Shown here: piece by piece, positions 49,100-63,790 of the stretch
How the letters are laid out: every line of letters begins with the position of its first letter
How positions within the stretch are numbered: position 1 is the first letter of the stretch
Source: Rhabdornis inornatus
Taxonomy: Eukaryota > Chordata > Aves > Passeriformes > Rhabdornithidae
Direction: 5' to 3'
Length of the DNA stretch: 64,000 nt
Assembly: GCA_013397075.1 (NCBI GenBank)
Contig: VWZS01010865.1
Coordinates: forward strand, 496,001 to 560,000
Made by a program: the position numbers and the translations under genes
Notes under the pieces: generated by a model
What the model saw: only the letters and a program-made list of their open reading frames with translations
Told to the model about the DNA's origin: nothing
The model's database searches: none

Positions 49100-52000
49100 A
49101 TGTTCAAACACTCAAACTAAAGGACAGTCTGCTAGGCCAGATCTGTTCTAAGAAAAGAAAAACTTTTGTAATAATTTTAAACATGATTGTTGTTCTGAAA
49201 GGACTAGTAGATTCAGTAGTAGGTTGTTTGACTCTTGTGTCTCAGGCTTAGCTGTAGTATTTACATCATTCATTCCTATACAAATCAATTTCTGGAAAGA
49301 AATCTGAATTTTTAACTACAGTGCTGCTTTATGCAGCTTGGCCAGATGGGAATGCTGCCTCCCACAGACCACAAGTGATGCACTTCTCTGGGAGGGAAGA
49401 AAGGTGACCTAGGCAGAAGATTTTGGGTTGATTTGTTTGTGGTTTGTTTTTGGGTTTTTTGTTCTTGATTTTCTTAAAGCAAAAAAACCTAGCCAGATAC
49501 AAAGGCAAGAAAAAAGGAAGACATGGTCAAGCTGGTCAGAAACATTGCTTTTATTTTGTGAACAGTGGGAATAGGGAGATAAGAGTTCAATAGTCATCGA
49601 GGTGATTAGTGCACTGAGGCATGGCACTGAAACAGAATGTGTGTTAGAGTTCATGTGGAAAAGCAGGGAGGAAGGTATTCCTACATACACCCTCCTGCTT
49701 TGGAAATAATGGAGGAGGTTTCAGGTGATGTGCTGCTGAAGGAGAGTGGGGACAATTCACAGGTGTGATGGAAGAGGGGTGAAAAAGCAGGTGTGCACCA
49801 AACAAAGCTTGTGAAGGGTAATTCAGGGAACCCGTGTACTTCCTGTCTTCATGGTGACAGTGTTGGCTTAGCAATTAAAGAGCCAGTCACTGACATTTGA
49901 AACATGGGCAAGCACAGCACAGAGGAAGAAAATACAGAGAAGCAATGTAGGAAACTAAGTGCGTAAGGGAAATGGATGGTGGAGCTAACAAGCAAATGAA
50001 ATCCAGAAGAGAAAGAGCTGACATGGAAAGGGCTGCAAAGAGGGTTAGAAGACTTACCCTAGGAGTCAGAAGGGCTGAAAGAGGACAAAAAATGAATCAG
50101 GTAAGAGATTCAGCTAAAAATCCAAGACCTCAAATATTGTGAACCTTTAATAAAAATAGAGCCCATTTGTGAGAATAGATCTCAAACTGTAACTTGCCAG
50201 CATATGGGACATAAATCTGAGCTAAAAAACATCCTGATGATGTTGGCTTGGAGTCCACTGATTGTTCTTTGTCTCAGCAATAATAGTAATGTTGAATGAA
50301 CTTTGTGGTGAAACAGGTTGAAGATGCCTCCACCAAACAAAGGAGGAATGATGCTTAAAAAAACCCGAGGGCTGAGGTAAACTCAAATGTGTTATTCTTA
50401 TCTCTGTGAAAATAATGAAGAATGCATGGCTCTTGAGATATGTAGGAAGATTTTAAGATGTTTGAAGGAAGCATTTCTTGAAAGGGGACTGTTCAAACAG
50501 GTCTGTTTGCTCAGCTGAAGTAGTGCCCTCTGGGATCCCACTGATAAAATCTTGCTGCCTGATTCAAAACGCTGATTAAAGAGGAATTTGGAAAAGAGCC
50601 ACCATGATAATGCCTTTAGATAGAGAGGTGAAAAAAATCAAGAACATTCAAATGATTAAAGAAGTGCCTTTCAACATGATTATCTTGAGCAAAAAGATAT
50701 GTCCCAATTTTAGTACACTGATACAATTGGAATTAATTGTAGTACAGATAGAAGCTAAGTAGAAAAGCAGTGTGGCTGAAATACAGGAACTGAGAAAAGC
50801 TGGAAAATGAAGTTGAGAGGCGATCACACTTGCACTGTTAATAATGAGCTGGTCTACAAAGAAGTAAGAAGGAATGATATTCAAGAGATTCCACTGGGAT
50901 ACCATTTGGAAATCCATTTGTCAGACAAATGGCTGGATCTCTTTGGAATATTACCTAATACTGCATTAAATTGACAACCTCAGGAGTGCAAGTATGTGTC
51001 TTAGAATAGACAGGCCATCAAATGGGATGGGTGGACTAATATGCCATCTCTAGTAGTTCTCACATCACTAAAGTTGGGTTCGATCTATGCTGAATATCTG
51101 ACTGACTTTTTCTTTTTTACCTAGAATTGTAGTTACCTGAGAGAAAAAATAAATAAAGCATGTGCTGAAAAGTTCATGAAATTGTCTTCATTTGTCCAAC
51201 TCGTGTGACTAGATGCTTGCAGACTTTACAACAGTTCTACAGTTTAACTAAATGATGCTGGACCTCATGAGATGATGTTTTGAGTTTCCTTCAGGAAGGA
51301 CTGTGTTTAAAGCCTTTTTGCATTACCTGTTTGTTTGCTTGGAAACAAATTTATTTTATATGAAGTCAGAGAAGGATAGGTTTCTCAGTTGTACTCTGAA
51401 TAAGCCTTTAGATGGAAATTCAAGTAAGACTGACGGGTCAGTAATTGGGTAGGATTAGGCATCACTGTATTTCCTAGAAAACTTTCAGCATCATCAATCT
51501 TGTTTGCAAAGACAGCCACATTCCATTCTACCTATTGCTTCAGAATATAAAAACTGAAATTTATTTTGGGTGTTAAAAATGAAGCACAATCAAGTTGTAG
51601 ATAACATGCTTAATGTAAAGGAGAAAAGGTCTGGTTCGCTGTTATGGTATATTTTATATTAACTTTTATCTTGCACTGAAACAAGCCATGTTTTCAGTAG
51701 ATATTATCACCTGAGCAGGTGATGATAAAGGATTTAAGTGCAGGAACTCCTCAAGTCTGTATGGCTGTATAACAAATAAGCTCTGAGTGGTATCTTCACC
51801 TTTTGAAACATCAATCTCTTAAGTTTTACTGACGAGTTTTGGAATAAGTAGAGCAGATAAATTAAAAAGAGCCTTAGTTGATTGTAGGTGCTGTTTGAAA
51901 ATGTTGGTTTCCATTGCTGAGATAATCTATTTTTGTGATATTTGTAGATATTTCACAGCAGTGTAAAAGACAGTGTCTTCTGTGTGATGATATGATCAGC

Positions 52001-55000
52001 TAACTGAATGAGTACAAATCACAGCTGCTGTGTAGAGAGATAGGAACCATCTCTTCCTAAAAAAACTTACATATATTTTCCACTTCTTAAGAAAGACTTT
52101 TTAAAACTGTGAGTATGGCATAAGAAGTTTCTGACATTTATCAGTTCTTACAATGGTCCTTTGAAATAAGAACAGTTAATGAGATCAAATGGTCTTAATG
52201 GAATTTCACTGAAGTAATTTGGGTAAGATGCATCTGCTAAGACATGATTTCAGAGAGGAAAATGATGATCAGTACCTATAATCTTTAAATTTGTGGTTTA
52301 TATTTACAGACTTTTCCACACTTCTTTGGATCAACAATTTGGGAAAAGAGTAGGTATTTAAAGTTTAAAAAAGAAGTTGCAGTAAGTAAGTCCAGTATTC
52401 TATTTTCTCTTGGGACTATTTACTCTAATATTTATAATATTTCTCTGTTTTTACTCTGGAGCAATAGTCTGACCCAAGGAAATCCCTTGTTAGTGTTGAA
52501 GATTTTCATGACAATTAGCATTTTTTTATATGCTTGTAGAAATTGGATTGGGATCTTTTTTTGTTCATTGACCCTAATTATATATGAAAATGAGATGTGT
52601 TTTTTGTGTCTCTCATTGATAATGATGTAATGCAAAGTGCATAGTTAAGTCTTGGAAATGGTAGTAACTGGTGTAAGGAAATGAGTTTGAAATTCCGGGT
52701 ATGGTTCCCCTTCTTCCATTTCTTTCCCTAAAGAGGGAGTAAGAAATTTGTCAGAATAAATATCCAGCTAAGACATCATCTTCTCCAGGATGGGGGAATG
52801 CTCCTTTCCAGCAAACTGTCTCAGGGACTTCCAGAGCTATAATAGGTGGTTGCTGTTGCAGTCATTAACCATGATAAAAACCCTTTGCTTTTTGAACCCA
52901 GGTAAATGTACTAGCCAAAATGTATTTCTGCAGACTCACCTTCTGTTTGTTTGTTTGTTTTTTGAACCTGACATCTTTGAGCTTCACTTGCTTCTTGTTA
53001 ATCTTTTTATAAAAATGTTTTTAAAAAGTGAATAGCTGTTCCTCATATTTTTAAAGTTGTTTTAAACTGCTGTGAAATCACCATTTAATCTTCCCTTTTT
53101 GGAGGCTGAGGAATCCTAAGTTTGCTCAGTTTTTCTTCAGTAGAAATTATCACAAAGGTTTCTCAGTCCTTTTTACTGACTTCCATTCTTTAAAAATTTG
53201 ACTATATAACCTTTTTGAGATTAGGGGGTCAGAAGATTGTGTAATAATGGTATTTTCTGTTTTATTTTGTATTTTCCATAATGCAAAGGTATTTATTTCT
53301 GTGGAATCCTAACACTGGGCATTTTGGCCATTATTTACCACTGAGAGGCATTTTCATAGAACTCTGTAGTATCTCAAAATATCTCAAATGTATTTTTTTC
53401 TTCAGTTGGATCAACTAGTTCATGTTCTCCAAAATGTATACTTAAAATTAAGGATGGGGGATGGTTCTTGGTATGTGTCACTTTTGAGTTTTCCTGTATC
53501 AAGCTTCACCTAATTTTATCTCCTCATCATCCTTTTGCTACACAGGTAGGTTAATAGGGTCAGGAAAGTGTACGATCACATCATTTACTTCCTTCTTTAG
53601 GATGTTGATTAGCATTTTACCCAGGCCTCGTGGGACTTAGAAATTCCCTCCAAAGGGAAGTTTCAAAGGGAATTTTCATTCTGTGCAACCTGTTACTATT
53701 TTGTTACGCTGTCCTGAAATGTCTGTAATCAAAACAGTGGCTTAAAACACTACCAGTAAGTTCCACATAATACAGTGCTTTGGTTTGGAAATATGGGCAT
53801 GTAGATTTCAAAATAAGAAGAAAAAGGTTTCTGAATGTGGAAAAATCAGTTTCTGGATGAATAAACTATGTTTCACTAATTGCCTGGCTTTTCTGCAAGG
53901 GCAAAGTTAAGTTTTATTTGCAGCTATTACTGAAATGTTACTGGTATTTTCAACTTATCTAGTACAGTAATGCTAAAAAACAAATAAAAGCACATAATGA
54001 AGGAATTAGGTCAGTCCTGGGTTTCCTACTATAATTATTTTTTGTTATTTGCTTCCCATACTCTTCCACAGGTATTTCCTAAGGATACTGTGTGTGTTCC
54101 CAGCCCTGTAATACCAAACAACTGTACTTCAAATTCTCAAAGCACAGAAATATTCTGTCTGAATTAGGGAAGAAATTAATGTTAATTCTATTCCAGTGAA
54201 TTTTATGTGTAATTTCTGTCATACCTTGTTCCAATTATTAATGAAGTTAAATGCTTTTCAGATGACAGCACGTGGAACCAGGGAAAATGGGATATCTAGT
54301 AGACATTCGGCTCAATTAAAGGCTGATGATACGTTGGGAGTATGAGGAATACTTCAGGTGATGATTTAATCAGGATAGATACTGCTTTTTGAAGACAGAG
54401 TTTTATCTAAATATGATTTTTAAATAAGTTTGACTTAGCTTACTGGTTTTAGTTAATTTTATTAAATTGATTACCATTACTCTTCTGTTGCCACAGATAT
54501 GTCTATATGTGTGTATATATGCGTCCATTTTCGCATGAATCTTCAAATACTTTTTTAGGATTTCAGCATACTTTCTATTGGTTTAAATACCTTTCTAAAT
54601 ATACTATCCTTTTCTATATGTATTGCAAGTTATGAAATGAGGACATTACCATTAGAATGTTTCTTGCTATTGATGCTCTAACCCAGGAATGTCATACTGC
54701 TTAGGGGAATTGTAGTGAACTCTCACCCTGAGAAATCTAATTCTTGCGGCTTTTTATTAGCAATCCTGATTCTTCGCAGAAGAAACCACAAAAATCTTGT
54801 CCATAGAAGAAACCACAGAAAATAAGCAGCAGCCTCTAGATGTCATAGTAGATATTGCACAACTGCTGTTCAAACAGCGAAAAATACTCACTCTTGAGTT
54901 CCTTAGAAAATAGGGATAAGGGTAATTTAAAAAAAAAATAATACAGTATCTAACCAAACTATGCCATTTCACAATAATAACAAGAGAGTGGAAATACTGA

Positions 55001-58000
55001 GGATCCAGATGCATCACTGTCATACCAACTTGAACAAAACAGTGTTCCAGTGTGTGCTATGGCTTTTCTAATAGAATATTTGCTGTTGCAGTGGTGGTTG
55101 AAATACACTAAAAAACAGAGTACTATAAATACTGTGAGTGCTTGATACAGCATATAAAAATGAAAATTATTTACCTTTGAGCTTTATTAGGTTTTCAATT
55201 AACTATCCATCAATCCAATTTAGGAGTTAATCCAGGATTCTTGTTTGAAAATACTAGAAAGGAAGTGAGGATTGAAAAATAGAGCACATACAGGAAAAAT
55301 TAACGAAAAGAAACAGCCAGCTACATAAAGATGTTACTATTTTAAAAAACAAAATATTTCATTGGTAGTATTAAGATAATAGTTGCTAGTTTAATGCTGT
55401 CACTGGCAATTAAGGGATGAGATATTTAAACACGAATGTCTTGAAAACCAATTACACTGCTCTGAAATCAGGATGAGTAGAGAAATGAGTGAAAAGACAG
55501 GTGAAAAAACAGTACAACTGCTCAACAGTTTTACAGTGATATAATAGATATTTGAGAAAACTCAGTTAAAAGGAAATATAAATTGGGGTTTGCTGAGTAA
55601 CAAAATGGGTAAAATAGTCAGTCTCAAGCAAACCTTTTAACTGCAAAATACTGTTTGTCTTTTCACATGCAGAAGGATCCACAGTCGTTCCCTGGGTTCA
55701 TGCTTCTTCTGGAATAACAGCCAGTGTGAAACAATGGCAAGTTTGAGCTGTGAATTCTTGGGAGATGCAGGTCTGCTTGTACCTGTAGTTAACTAACTCC
55801 AGCTCAGAGACCCAAGTACTAAGCCTAGACTCAGAATAACTGAAATTGCAGTGGATCGATGTTTTTAGCCTCTCACAATAGATGTGAGCATGTAATGTGT
55901 AAGTATAGATGCATGCACATACATAGAAATGAAAGCGCAATTTTCAAAACCATCTGTTCATCTCCTGCTGGCTTAAAAAAAAAAGAAATATAAAATAGTA
56001 GTTTTTTGGAAGGATGGCCAGGGCCAGATTTCATTCCAACAGAGATCATAAGCTTATTTCTACAAAGAAAATGTTTTTCCCTGGAAGCTTAAAGGACTGA
56101 AGAATGAGAGGTTCTGCCAAGGCTACCCAAGTGTTATCCAGCTGGTGTAGAGCTGGGAAATAGCTTGTTGCTTTGATGAACTGCATTAAAACATGGTCCA
56201 CAGGCTCTTCGCTTTTCTATTTTTGAGACCTTAGTAGGATATGTTAACAGTTCTTCCAGAAGTGAGAGCATGAGTCATGTATGGCACAAACAAGTGAGCT
56301 CTGGTGGGTGTGTACCTTTGTATGCTTAAACCTGTGTCAGTACAACCCCTGAGTGGAACCAAAATTTCATCCCTTATCTCTCCCTGTTGGTTTTTTGTTT
56401 GGTAAGGTATTGTTAGCATCCCATAGGGAATAGACTATAGTTTTTCTCTAAGATGATGGGATAGAATTTCACTGATACAAAGATTAGTGGCAAGTTTTGT
56501 TTTAGCCAAGGGAAAGTAAATTTCATGCTGGTTAAGTGAATCGTCTGTGTTTTCAGATATCTAATCAAGAAACAGAAAAAATTAATTAAATTAAGTATGG
56601 ATGAAAAGTCAGAAACACCAAAGCATGGCTGTATAAAAATCTGAGTAAATTACGACTGTAATATTTCATGCTTCCAATTTTTGCACTTTTGAGCCTCTTA
56701 ACAGGTAATTTATGAACAAAATAGAGCAGAGGCCACTGAGGTTCTGGTCAGGATTATGGACGCTCTTGGCTGCAGCCATGATTTGAAAGTTCAGGTGTGT
56801 ACAGCTATGTGACCACTCTGCCAGAACATGGGAATCTGCATGCACCGAGCTCAGGAAAATGGAAGATGACAGTTTCTGTAAAGCCTCTTCCACTCTGAAG
56901 TAAGTCTGCCCTTCTTATTCTGTAGTTTACAATGTGTGTTGATGCATTACTATTCTGCAAGGAGGCCATGGTTTGCCACATACCTGTTACAATCTTTTCC
57001 TTGCATATTTCTGATTTAGTTGTTTAATAGTTTGACAAGAAATTGCACATTCTGCACAGGCTTCATTAATGCAGAAGAACACTTGGGAGACTTAGTCCTC
57101 TTACAGTCTGGATACCTTTTTGAAACATGGAACAGAAAAGTTTGAGTTTCTTCCTGCATGATTATAATCAAGGTGTAGGTTGCATAGAGATGGAAGAATC
57201 TCAGGCTACCAGATGGGTATGTATTTCCAGTTACATTCCATATTGAAAAAAGTGAAGCACAAAAAGGGAATATTTTAGAAGAAGGGAGGCTCTCACTGCA
57301 GTGTTCTCCTGGCTTGGGTTTTGTTTTCCTCCCTTCCTTATAAAACTCAGATTGTTAATTGTATGCATCGAAGAAGAAAATTATTTTGCATCCTCACTGA
57401 AGACGAAAGCCCTTGCTGTATTAATTCTGGAATATAGCATGAGTTTTCAATTTCACCTGTATGTAAATAAACCACAGAACTATGACATAATACAGTTTCT
57501 GAGGAAATGCATCAGGGTGAAGCAGAAAAAAGCCTTCTGTTAGACATAAGTAAGGCTGAAAAGATTTTAAAGAAATAGTACACATTTTTCTCTTCTGGAA
57601 ATGTGACTTGTGCTAAAGAAAGTACATTCTTATTTTCTGTCAGATGAAACCCATGTGTCCTGAAGTTACAAATTATAGCTCAACATGCCAAAGGCTTGGG
57701 GAAAACTAAAGGCCTCAACCTCCTCCTTCAGGGCCTTCCTGAGTGCTAGAAAACTGTTTCATTGTCATATTTCAGTACAAAAGGTCAACTTATTAGAAAA
57801 AGTTAATGAACAGTAAATGAGTATAACAAGTTTGGCCAGCACAAGAAATTGCTTCTATTTATTCTAGTATTATTTTTTAATAAGATGAACTCTTAACGAT
57901 ACCTGTGTAACGTTGTCCCAGGGCCTACAGCCCTGCCTTACTATGAATTTAAATGTTTATTCAGTTCTGATGTGTGTATTAATTTATGTTTCGGTTTACT

Positions 58001-61000
58001 GAAAAATTTTGTAGTTTATAACTATCTGTAGGATTGGATTGTTGATGTTCTCGTGAAGGTAAATGTCAAGAGAAAGTACTTGAGTAATGCCAGCATCTCT
58101 AATAAAGGAAATCACTTTGTACAGTAGGTCTCTAGCACATGAGACTTACTGTATTCTGATGTTATGATGCGTTTATAGAAAAGCCTTAATTCATAAATGA
58201 TGTAGTGGTATTTTAACTTATCCTCAATGATGCCATTTTGCAGTAAAATTCTCAATCTTCCTCCTGTGTTACCTGACCACAAACTGTGCTGCCTGACAAG
58301 CTCAAAGCCCCATGGAATGGAAATACTGAACTGCTGTGTCCTTTCCCTAAACAGGTCGATCACCTTTGTTCTTTCTACCTTCCCCAAGCTCAATTGTGAA
58401 ATTAATAGAAATTTCTATTTGAAAACTTTACCTTCTTTAATTTGCGCTGAAACTGGTAAGGGATTCAATGTGTGAATGGAAAGCAGGAATACAAGACAGG
58501 ATGTATGGGTTCTGTCACTGTGCAAGTCCTATAACCATAGGAAAAAAAGCAAGGCACAGGAATCTGGGGACAAAGTGCAGATATCAAACCTTCCCTAGCC
58601 CAGGTCTCTGAAAATACAGGACATGTTAGGAAGTGCTTTTTTATAATAGCAGCACATAGAACACTTTACTGATAAAGCCAGTGAGCAGCATGATAGTACC
58701 TTAAACTTAGTGGAAGACAATGGCTGCTAAGAATAGTAATGACACCTACTGAATAGAAATTGTAGCCACTGAAGAAAAAGAGCTAAGACAAGTACAGACC
58801 AATGGGGGAAAGTTTATATCCAGTTTGTCACAACCCCAAACTGATTAAGGAATGACATAACGTGGTAACATGATCCAATACCTTATGCTTGGCTGCGATT
58901 GTCCTCTGCCAAAAAATTCTGAAGTAAGAAAGAGGTCATTTTGGAGATGAGAAAGAAAAAAGAGTTTGTATCTCAGAAAGAATCTGTTTGTGCAATAGTT
59001 CAGAACACTGGAGACCATGATTGCATATCCTTGGTCTGCCACATGTCATGTCTGACCAGGAGAATTCTAAGCTTTCTCCAGTTTAATTTCTAGTCTGCAA
59101 AATGAGAATAATTCAATAGAAAATAGTACAAACAAATATATAAATTAGATCTATTTTCTATGCTCACTTTGAATTTGAAGAAACTATTTCACAGCACTAC
59201 AGTCAAATGATAAAGTTAAGTAATGGCATTAAATTATAAAGACAGATAAAGCAGAAGAACTGACTAGGACAAAAAAAAATAAATATACCAAAATTTTATG
59301 TCACTAGACAGAGACCTAAAAATATATAAGACAAACTGATAGGTAAAATAGATGTCAAGTTCTACTGGCAGCTGGTAGGCCTGAATATCTCAACAAATAC
59401 CCACATACATCCAGCCACTCATATTATTTTTACTTACTAGTTTTGTAGTTCTCATGGGCATCTTCAGATTTTAAGTGATTTTTTTTTAACTTCCTTCTGT
59501 GCCACATGATAACAGCAACTGCTCCTGAAATGCAGGCAACCTCAAGAGTAGAGCAGTTGCATTTGTGCAGAGTTGCAATCCAAATTAGGTCTGGTTTGGG
59601 TTAGCTCAGGTGTCTCCAGCCGCTTGAGCTTTGCACAAATACTACAACTGAGAACATAGTGGATGGGCTGTCTTACTAAGTCACTGATAAGGGAAGAGAA
59701 GACAGTGAAAATGGAAGTCAATATGCTTACCATTGTAGAAGGAAATGTTTGAAAGCAAGACATAATTAAGGAAATAGAATCTTTGAGAGGGTTTAATGAA
59801 ATCGAACAATTTCCTTATATGCTTATTAAGAATCTGTTGAACCACTTTGGGCATGTTGTGAAAATTAGGGTGTAAACAGTAATGTTCAGGGCTAAAACAA
59901 ATTATTAAGGACCACTGTGTGATAAATCACTGAAGCAGGTTAGGAAAAGGCATGATTTCATTCAAGGCAATGGAACTGTTCATACTCGAAGATAAAGTGT
60001 ACCTCAGTGCTCCACTGGCTCAGAAGCTCATAGTTCAGTGCTAGAAGTTCAGCTATGGGCAGGTTCTTTGGAAGGTGTCTATTATGCCTTTCTCTTACTT
60101 CCCTCTAATGCATAAGTTCCTATCAAAGGTGGGATATTATGATAGATGGACAACTGGTCTGATGCAATAGGTTGTTCATGTTCTTCTATTTTACTGTGAA
60201 GAGCAATTTTTCAATATTTTGTTTTCCTTTCTCTGTAGTGCATTGAGGAAAAAGGAATTATAAGCCCTATCTTCTGCTGGTCTGTTTGACTCTCTGAAGA
60301 CAAAAACTTGTTCCCACTGGGAAATGTCAATTACTAGACATGTGTATCCTAGGAACAGACACTTTTAAAAATGTTATATAGTGTCCAGGTTTAAGTAGCC
60401 AGGAAAATAATTTCATTCTTCAGCAATGATGTCACTGAGCTTGTAGTCCAAATGTTGTTCTCATTTTTGGCGAGGAGCATTAAACAAAGAATGTATGGTT
60501 TTCAAATGTTACTCAGATTCAGTAAAAAGCATTTATGCAAACAAAAGATGTTGTGTCTAGAAACTATTGTTTATCTTTAGAATGGAGCCATGTTAATAAT
60601 TTTAATATGCTAAAATGTGAGGTCCTAGATGCATAGAATAATCAAATTCTGTTCATCTGCTTAAAAGCACTGTCATCCTGTGACCTGAATTAGGGCTGTG
60701 CTGAGGCCTCAGGCCCTGACTAATCTGTGCACAGACTAAATATCATAGAAGGTTTTTTTCATTTTTACTTTATTTGGAAAGTATAGTTGTCTCTATCAGT
60801 CTTTATTAGCTGTATTTTTTTTTAATGTCTAGAGAAAATGTATGTATAATACATATAATCATCATCGTGCTGCGTGCTGCATCAATATACAAATTTACTG
60901 ATGTCCTTTTTTTTCCTGGAATCTTGAAGGAGATTTACGTTGAAGAGACATTGTGAGTTTTGGTTCAAAGCGGTTTATGTCCAGGTCCAAAAGTATTAAA

Positions 61001-61380
61001 GTCAGCAGTGGGATCTCAGTACTTTTGGTATCCTGTGTTTTCATATCAAGTGCTTACAATTTAATCAAAGGATATGATGGTATTGAGTTTGAACATGCAG
61101 AGTTATCTTCATGTGGCAAAAAATAAACAGACTGAAACTTTGGGTTGAGAGTATTATCCCTAAATAATAGGTAAGAATACACAAATAGATATGAAGTAAA
61201 ATGAGCAATGTATTCTTGTGATGATTTACTTGACTGCCAATGTGAATTTTCAGTTTTAGCTTTTCTGAGTTTTTTCCTAAACATTTATATTTCATTATAG
61301 GACAGTGTGTGGTGCCATTTTTGAATGGGGTTGTGCTTTTGTACTTGGAAATCATTCCCAGGAGAATGATAGAGCACTCT
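49100..61380. other. Gene-free stretch right of RIBC2
   Basis: Scattered short ORFs (all under about 95 codons) show no domain, no exon-like splice context and no codon pattern that I trust. There is a short GTTT simple repeat near 52945-52963. In vertebrates FBLN1 lies next to RIBC2; none of its EGF-like or anaphylatoxin-like exons was seen, so the gene probably starts beyond the window. Confidence 0.5.
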
Positions 61381-61382
61381 AA

Positions 61383-61545
61383 CAGATTGCCCAGAGTAGA
61401 TGAGTCTTGATTCTCAGAGATACTCAAAATTCATCTGGACACAGTCCTGGGTGACCAGCTCCAAGTGGCTCTATTTGGCTGAGGGAGTGTTCGCATGATT
61501 TCCAGAGGTTGCTTCCAAATGTAACCATTCTGTAACTTTGTAATT
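61383..61545 (+). mobile_element. Old CR1 LINE 3' end
   Basis: The sequence follows the CR1 3' consensus with decay: gattgcccagagtagatgag, tcatctggacacagtcctgg, gtgaccagct, atgatttccagaggttgctt, then accattctgtaactttgtaa as the degenerate terminal repeat. It is clearly more diverged than the copies at 1.6 and 22.5 kb. Confidence 0.6.
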
Positions 61546-62281
61546 TCATTTCATGCCTCTAAAAACATGGAGGGAATATATTTTTTCTTAATTTAAAATA
61601 TTCCTCTTTGTATCTAAGTCTTTTGTCTCAATATCACTGCAACATTCAGAGGAACAGAGAAGGAACAACTGTCTGTCAGCTATGTACCAGACACTTCTAA
61701 AGCACAACCTCAGGGCCATTTGGATAACTGTGTAATTTAGCAAGGCAAGTGAGACTTTATAAGTCATTTCGGAAGTTAAATACAAGTAAAATAGATTGTT
61801 AGTTTCCATAGGTTGGTTTCTCCTTGCTTTCATTTTTTCTTCCATATTATTAAATTAGTCTCTAAAGATCTTGGACAGAGAAATTAGAAAGAAAAAAAAT
61901 ACAAAATAATGAAAAGGAGGAGAAGGAAAAAAATGAAGTAAAATGAAAGAAATATTAATTTAATACTGTGGTAAAAGTAATGCTGTCCATTGAGAACAAA
62001 AAACTCTAATGGAGTAAAATTCTTCTATGTAAAACCAGGAAGTTTTAATCCCTTCTGGAAAGAGTTTAGGGTTCCAAAAGTCTTGTAACATTGTCAAAAT
62101 TTACTCAGTAGTGTTATTCTGGACAGAATTAATCAATCTACCTTCACAATGAGTCAACCCATATACAAATACATATATACAAAGTGTAGGTTTTCCAAAG
62201 AAATTCTCAGAAATTACACATTCTTAGTTTCAGGGGAGCAGAACCAATATTTTTCTATCTTTTAAGTAGGAAAAAGCACTG

Positions 62282-62890
62282 TGCTGTTTTGAAGGCAAAC
62301 CAGCAGAAGGAATTAACTCCACACAGATATGTTGTGAGAGATTCCAAGTGAGAACTACAGTTTAATAGGAGAAATTACAATAAAGGCAACAGTACAGAAA
62401 CACTGGCTTAAACTGACAATGTCAGAATACAACCTGACACCCTGTTGGTCAGGGTGGTGGGAGCAGTCCAACTGGAGTAATGGATGTGGTCCTTTTGAGG
62501 CAATGATCCTGTAGAAAGGTCTGGTCCTTCTCTGGAGGCCCAGTGATGGTTGTTGAGAGCTCTCTGGCGCCCAGTGGTTGTATTGTGGTGTCCCAAGCCC
62601 CAGATTATATACAGGTATATACAGGAACCTTCGGTGCCACCCCCACGGCAGGGCATTTCGGAGTAGGATAATGTAATCCTGAGAGTCATTCTGGGAGTTC
62701 TTGATGGCCTGTTAGCAGACTTGGCTCCATTTTAGGCTGAGTGTGCGTTGGGCAGCTGTTGCAACGATTGACCAGTAACAGCTCATCAGAAGGTGATGTA
62801 GGTGGTGATAGAATACACACCTTGCACTGTAACCCAAGACAAGCACTCCAAGATGCATAAATAGTACCAACAGACTGCAATTGAAGCAGT
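62282..62890. mobile_element. Probable LTR-type retroelement remnant (solo LTR-like)
   Basis: The block stands out from its flanks by composition. It carries gaattaactccacacagata, an AATAAA within attacaataaaggcaacagt, the TATA-like gattatatacaggtatatac, and gcactgtaacccaagacaag. These fit my memory of passerine endogenous retrovirus LTRs. No coding domain (gag, pol or env) is present, and I could not define target-site duplications, so boundaries and orientation are open. Confidence 0.4.
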
Positions 62891-63768
62891 CCTATGAGAC
62901 AGAGAAGGAAAGGTACCAGTGCTTGGGAGACAGGGAAGGTATTTTTTGGTCCTCTCCTGCTATAAGATACTGTTCTTCTCCAGCTGAATATTCCAAATTA
63001 TTTTAGAATATGAAGAGTAAATCTATCACCCTGTGGATTACCGCCTTCTTGAGAATATGGAAATTTACAATTTGAGGCAGCCATGAAGATGTGTAGATTC
63101 TGCACAACTTGCTGTTTAAAACTGTGAAAAGAAAAAAATCCATTTTCTTCCATCTTTTCAACTTGTGCTTTTGTACTCAGTGACAGACTCCAGGATTAGT
63201 TGCTTATTTTCAGTTGTTATAATAGGCCTGTTACACAAAAATGTCAATTTGCCCATGTCGCATTCCAGTCCACAGACTCTTCCCAGTGATTAGGAAATAA
63301 TAAACTTTCCTAGAACATGATACATAATCTTTTTATCATCTATAATGCAATCTTCCTCATATAAATCTGAACCTTCTGTTTCTGAGAATCTGAGGCAATT
63401 GTGGATGATCATTTTGGAGTTTGCTATGCCAGTTCCTAATTTAGCACTAATATTTTTTGGAAAAAGTACAAAATGACAGTGAGTGATGCTTGTTTCGTAT
63501 GTATTTATATCTCGAATTTGGAGTCTTGGTTTTGCCCAAGGTTATTCTTTCTCTCACCAGCTCCCTGTCATGTAATAATTCTGTCATCTAATTAAATAGT
63601 GACCTGAGATCAGATAAGGCCATTCAATGTGCCTATTGAATTTGGCCCAGTCTGTGAAAATAATATACAAGAGAGAGAGATGTGTGAAAGCACTAGGAGC
63701 AATTTTATTTAGTTTTAAAAAGTAAAAGTATTTTAGACAATCTAGCTTCCTTTTTGTCCCTGTTTCTC

Positions 63769-63790
63769 TTTTTTTTTTTTTTTTTTTTAG
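63769..63790. repeat. Poly-T tract
   Basis: An uninterrupted run of about 22 T. It could be the A-tail of a minus-strand insertion, but no element was recognised beside it. Confidence 0.6.
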
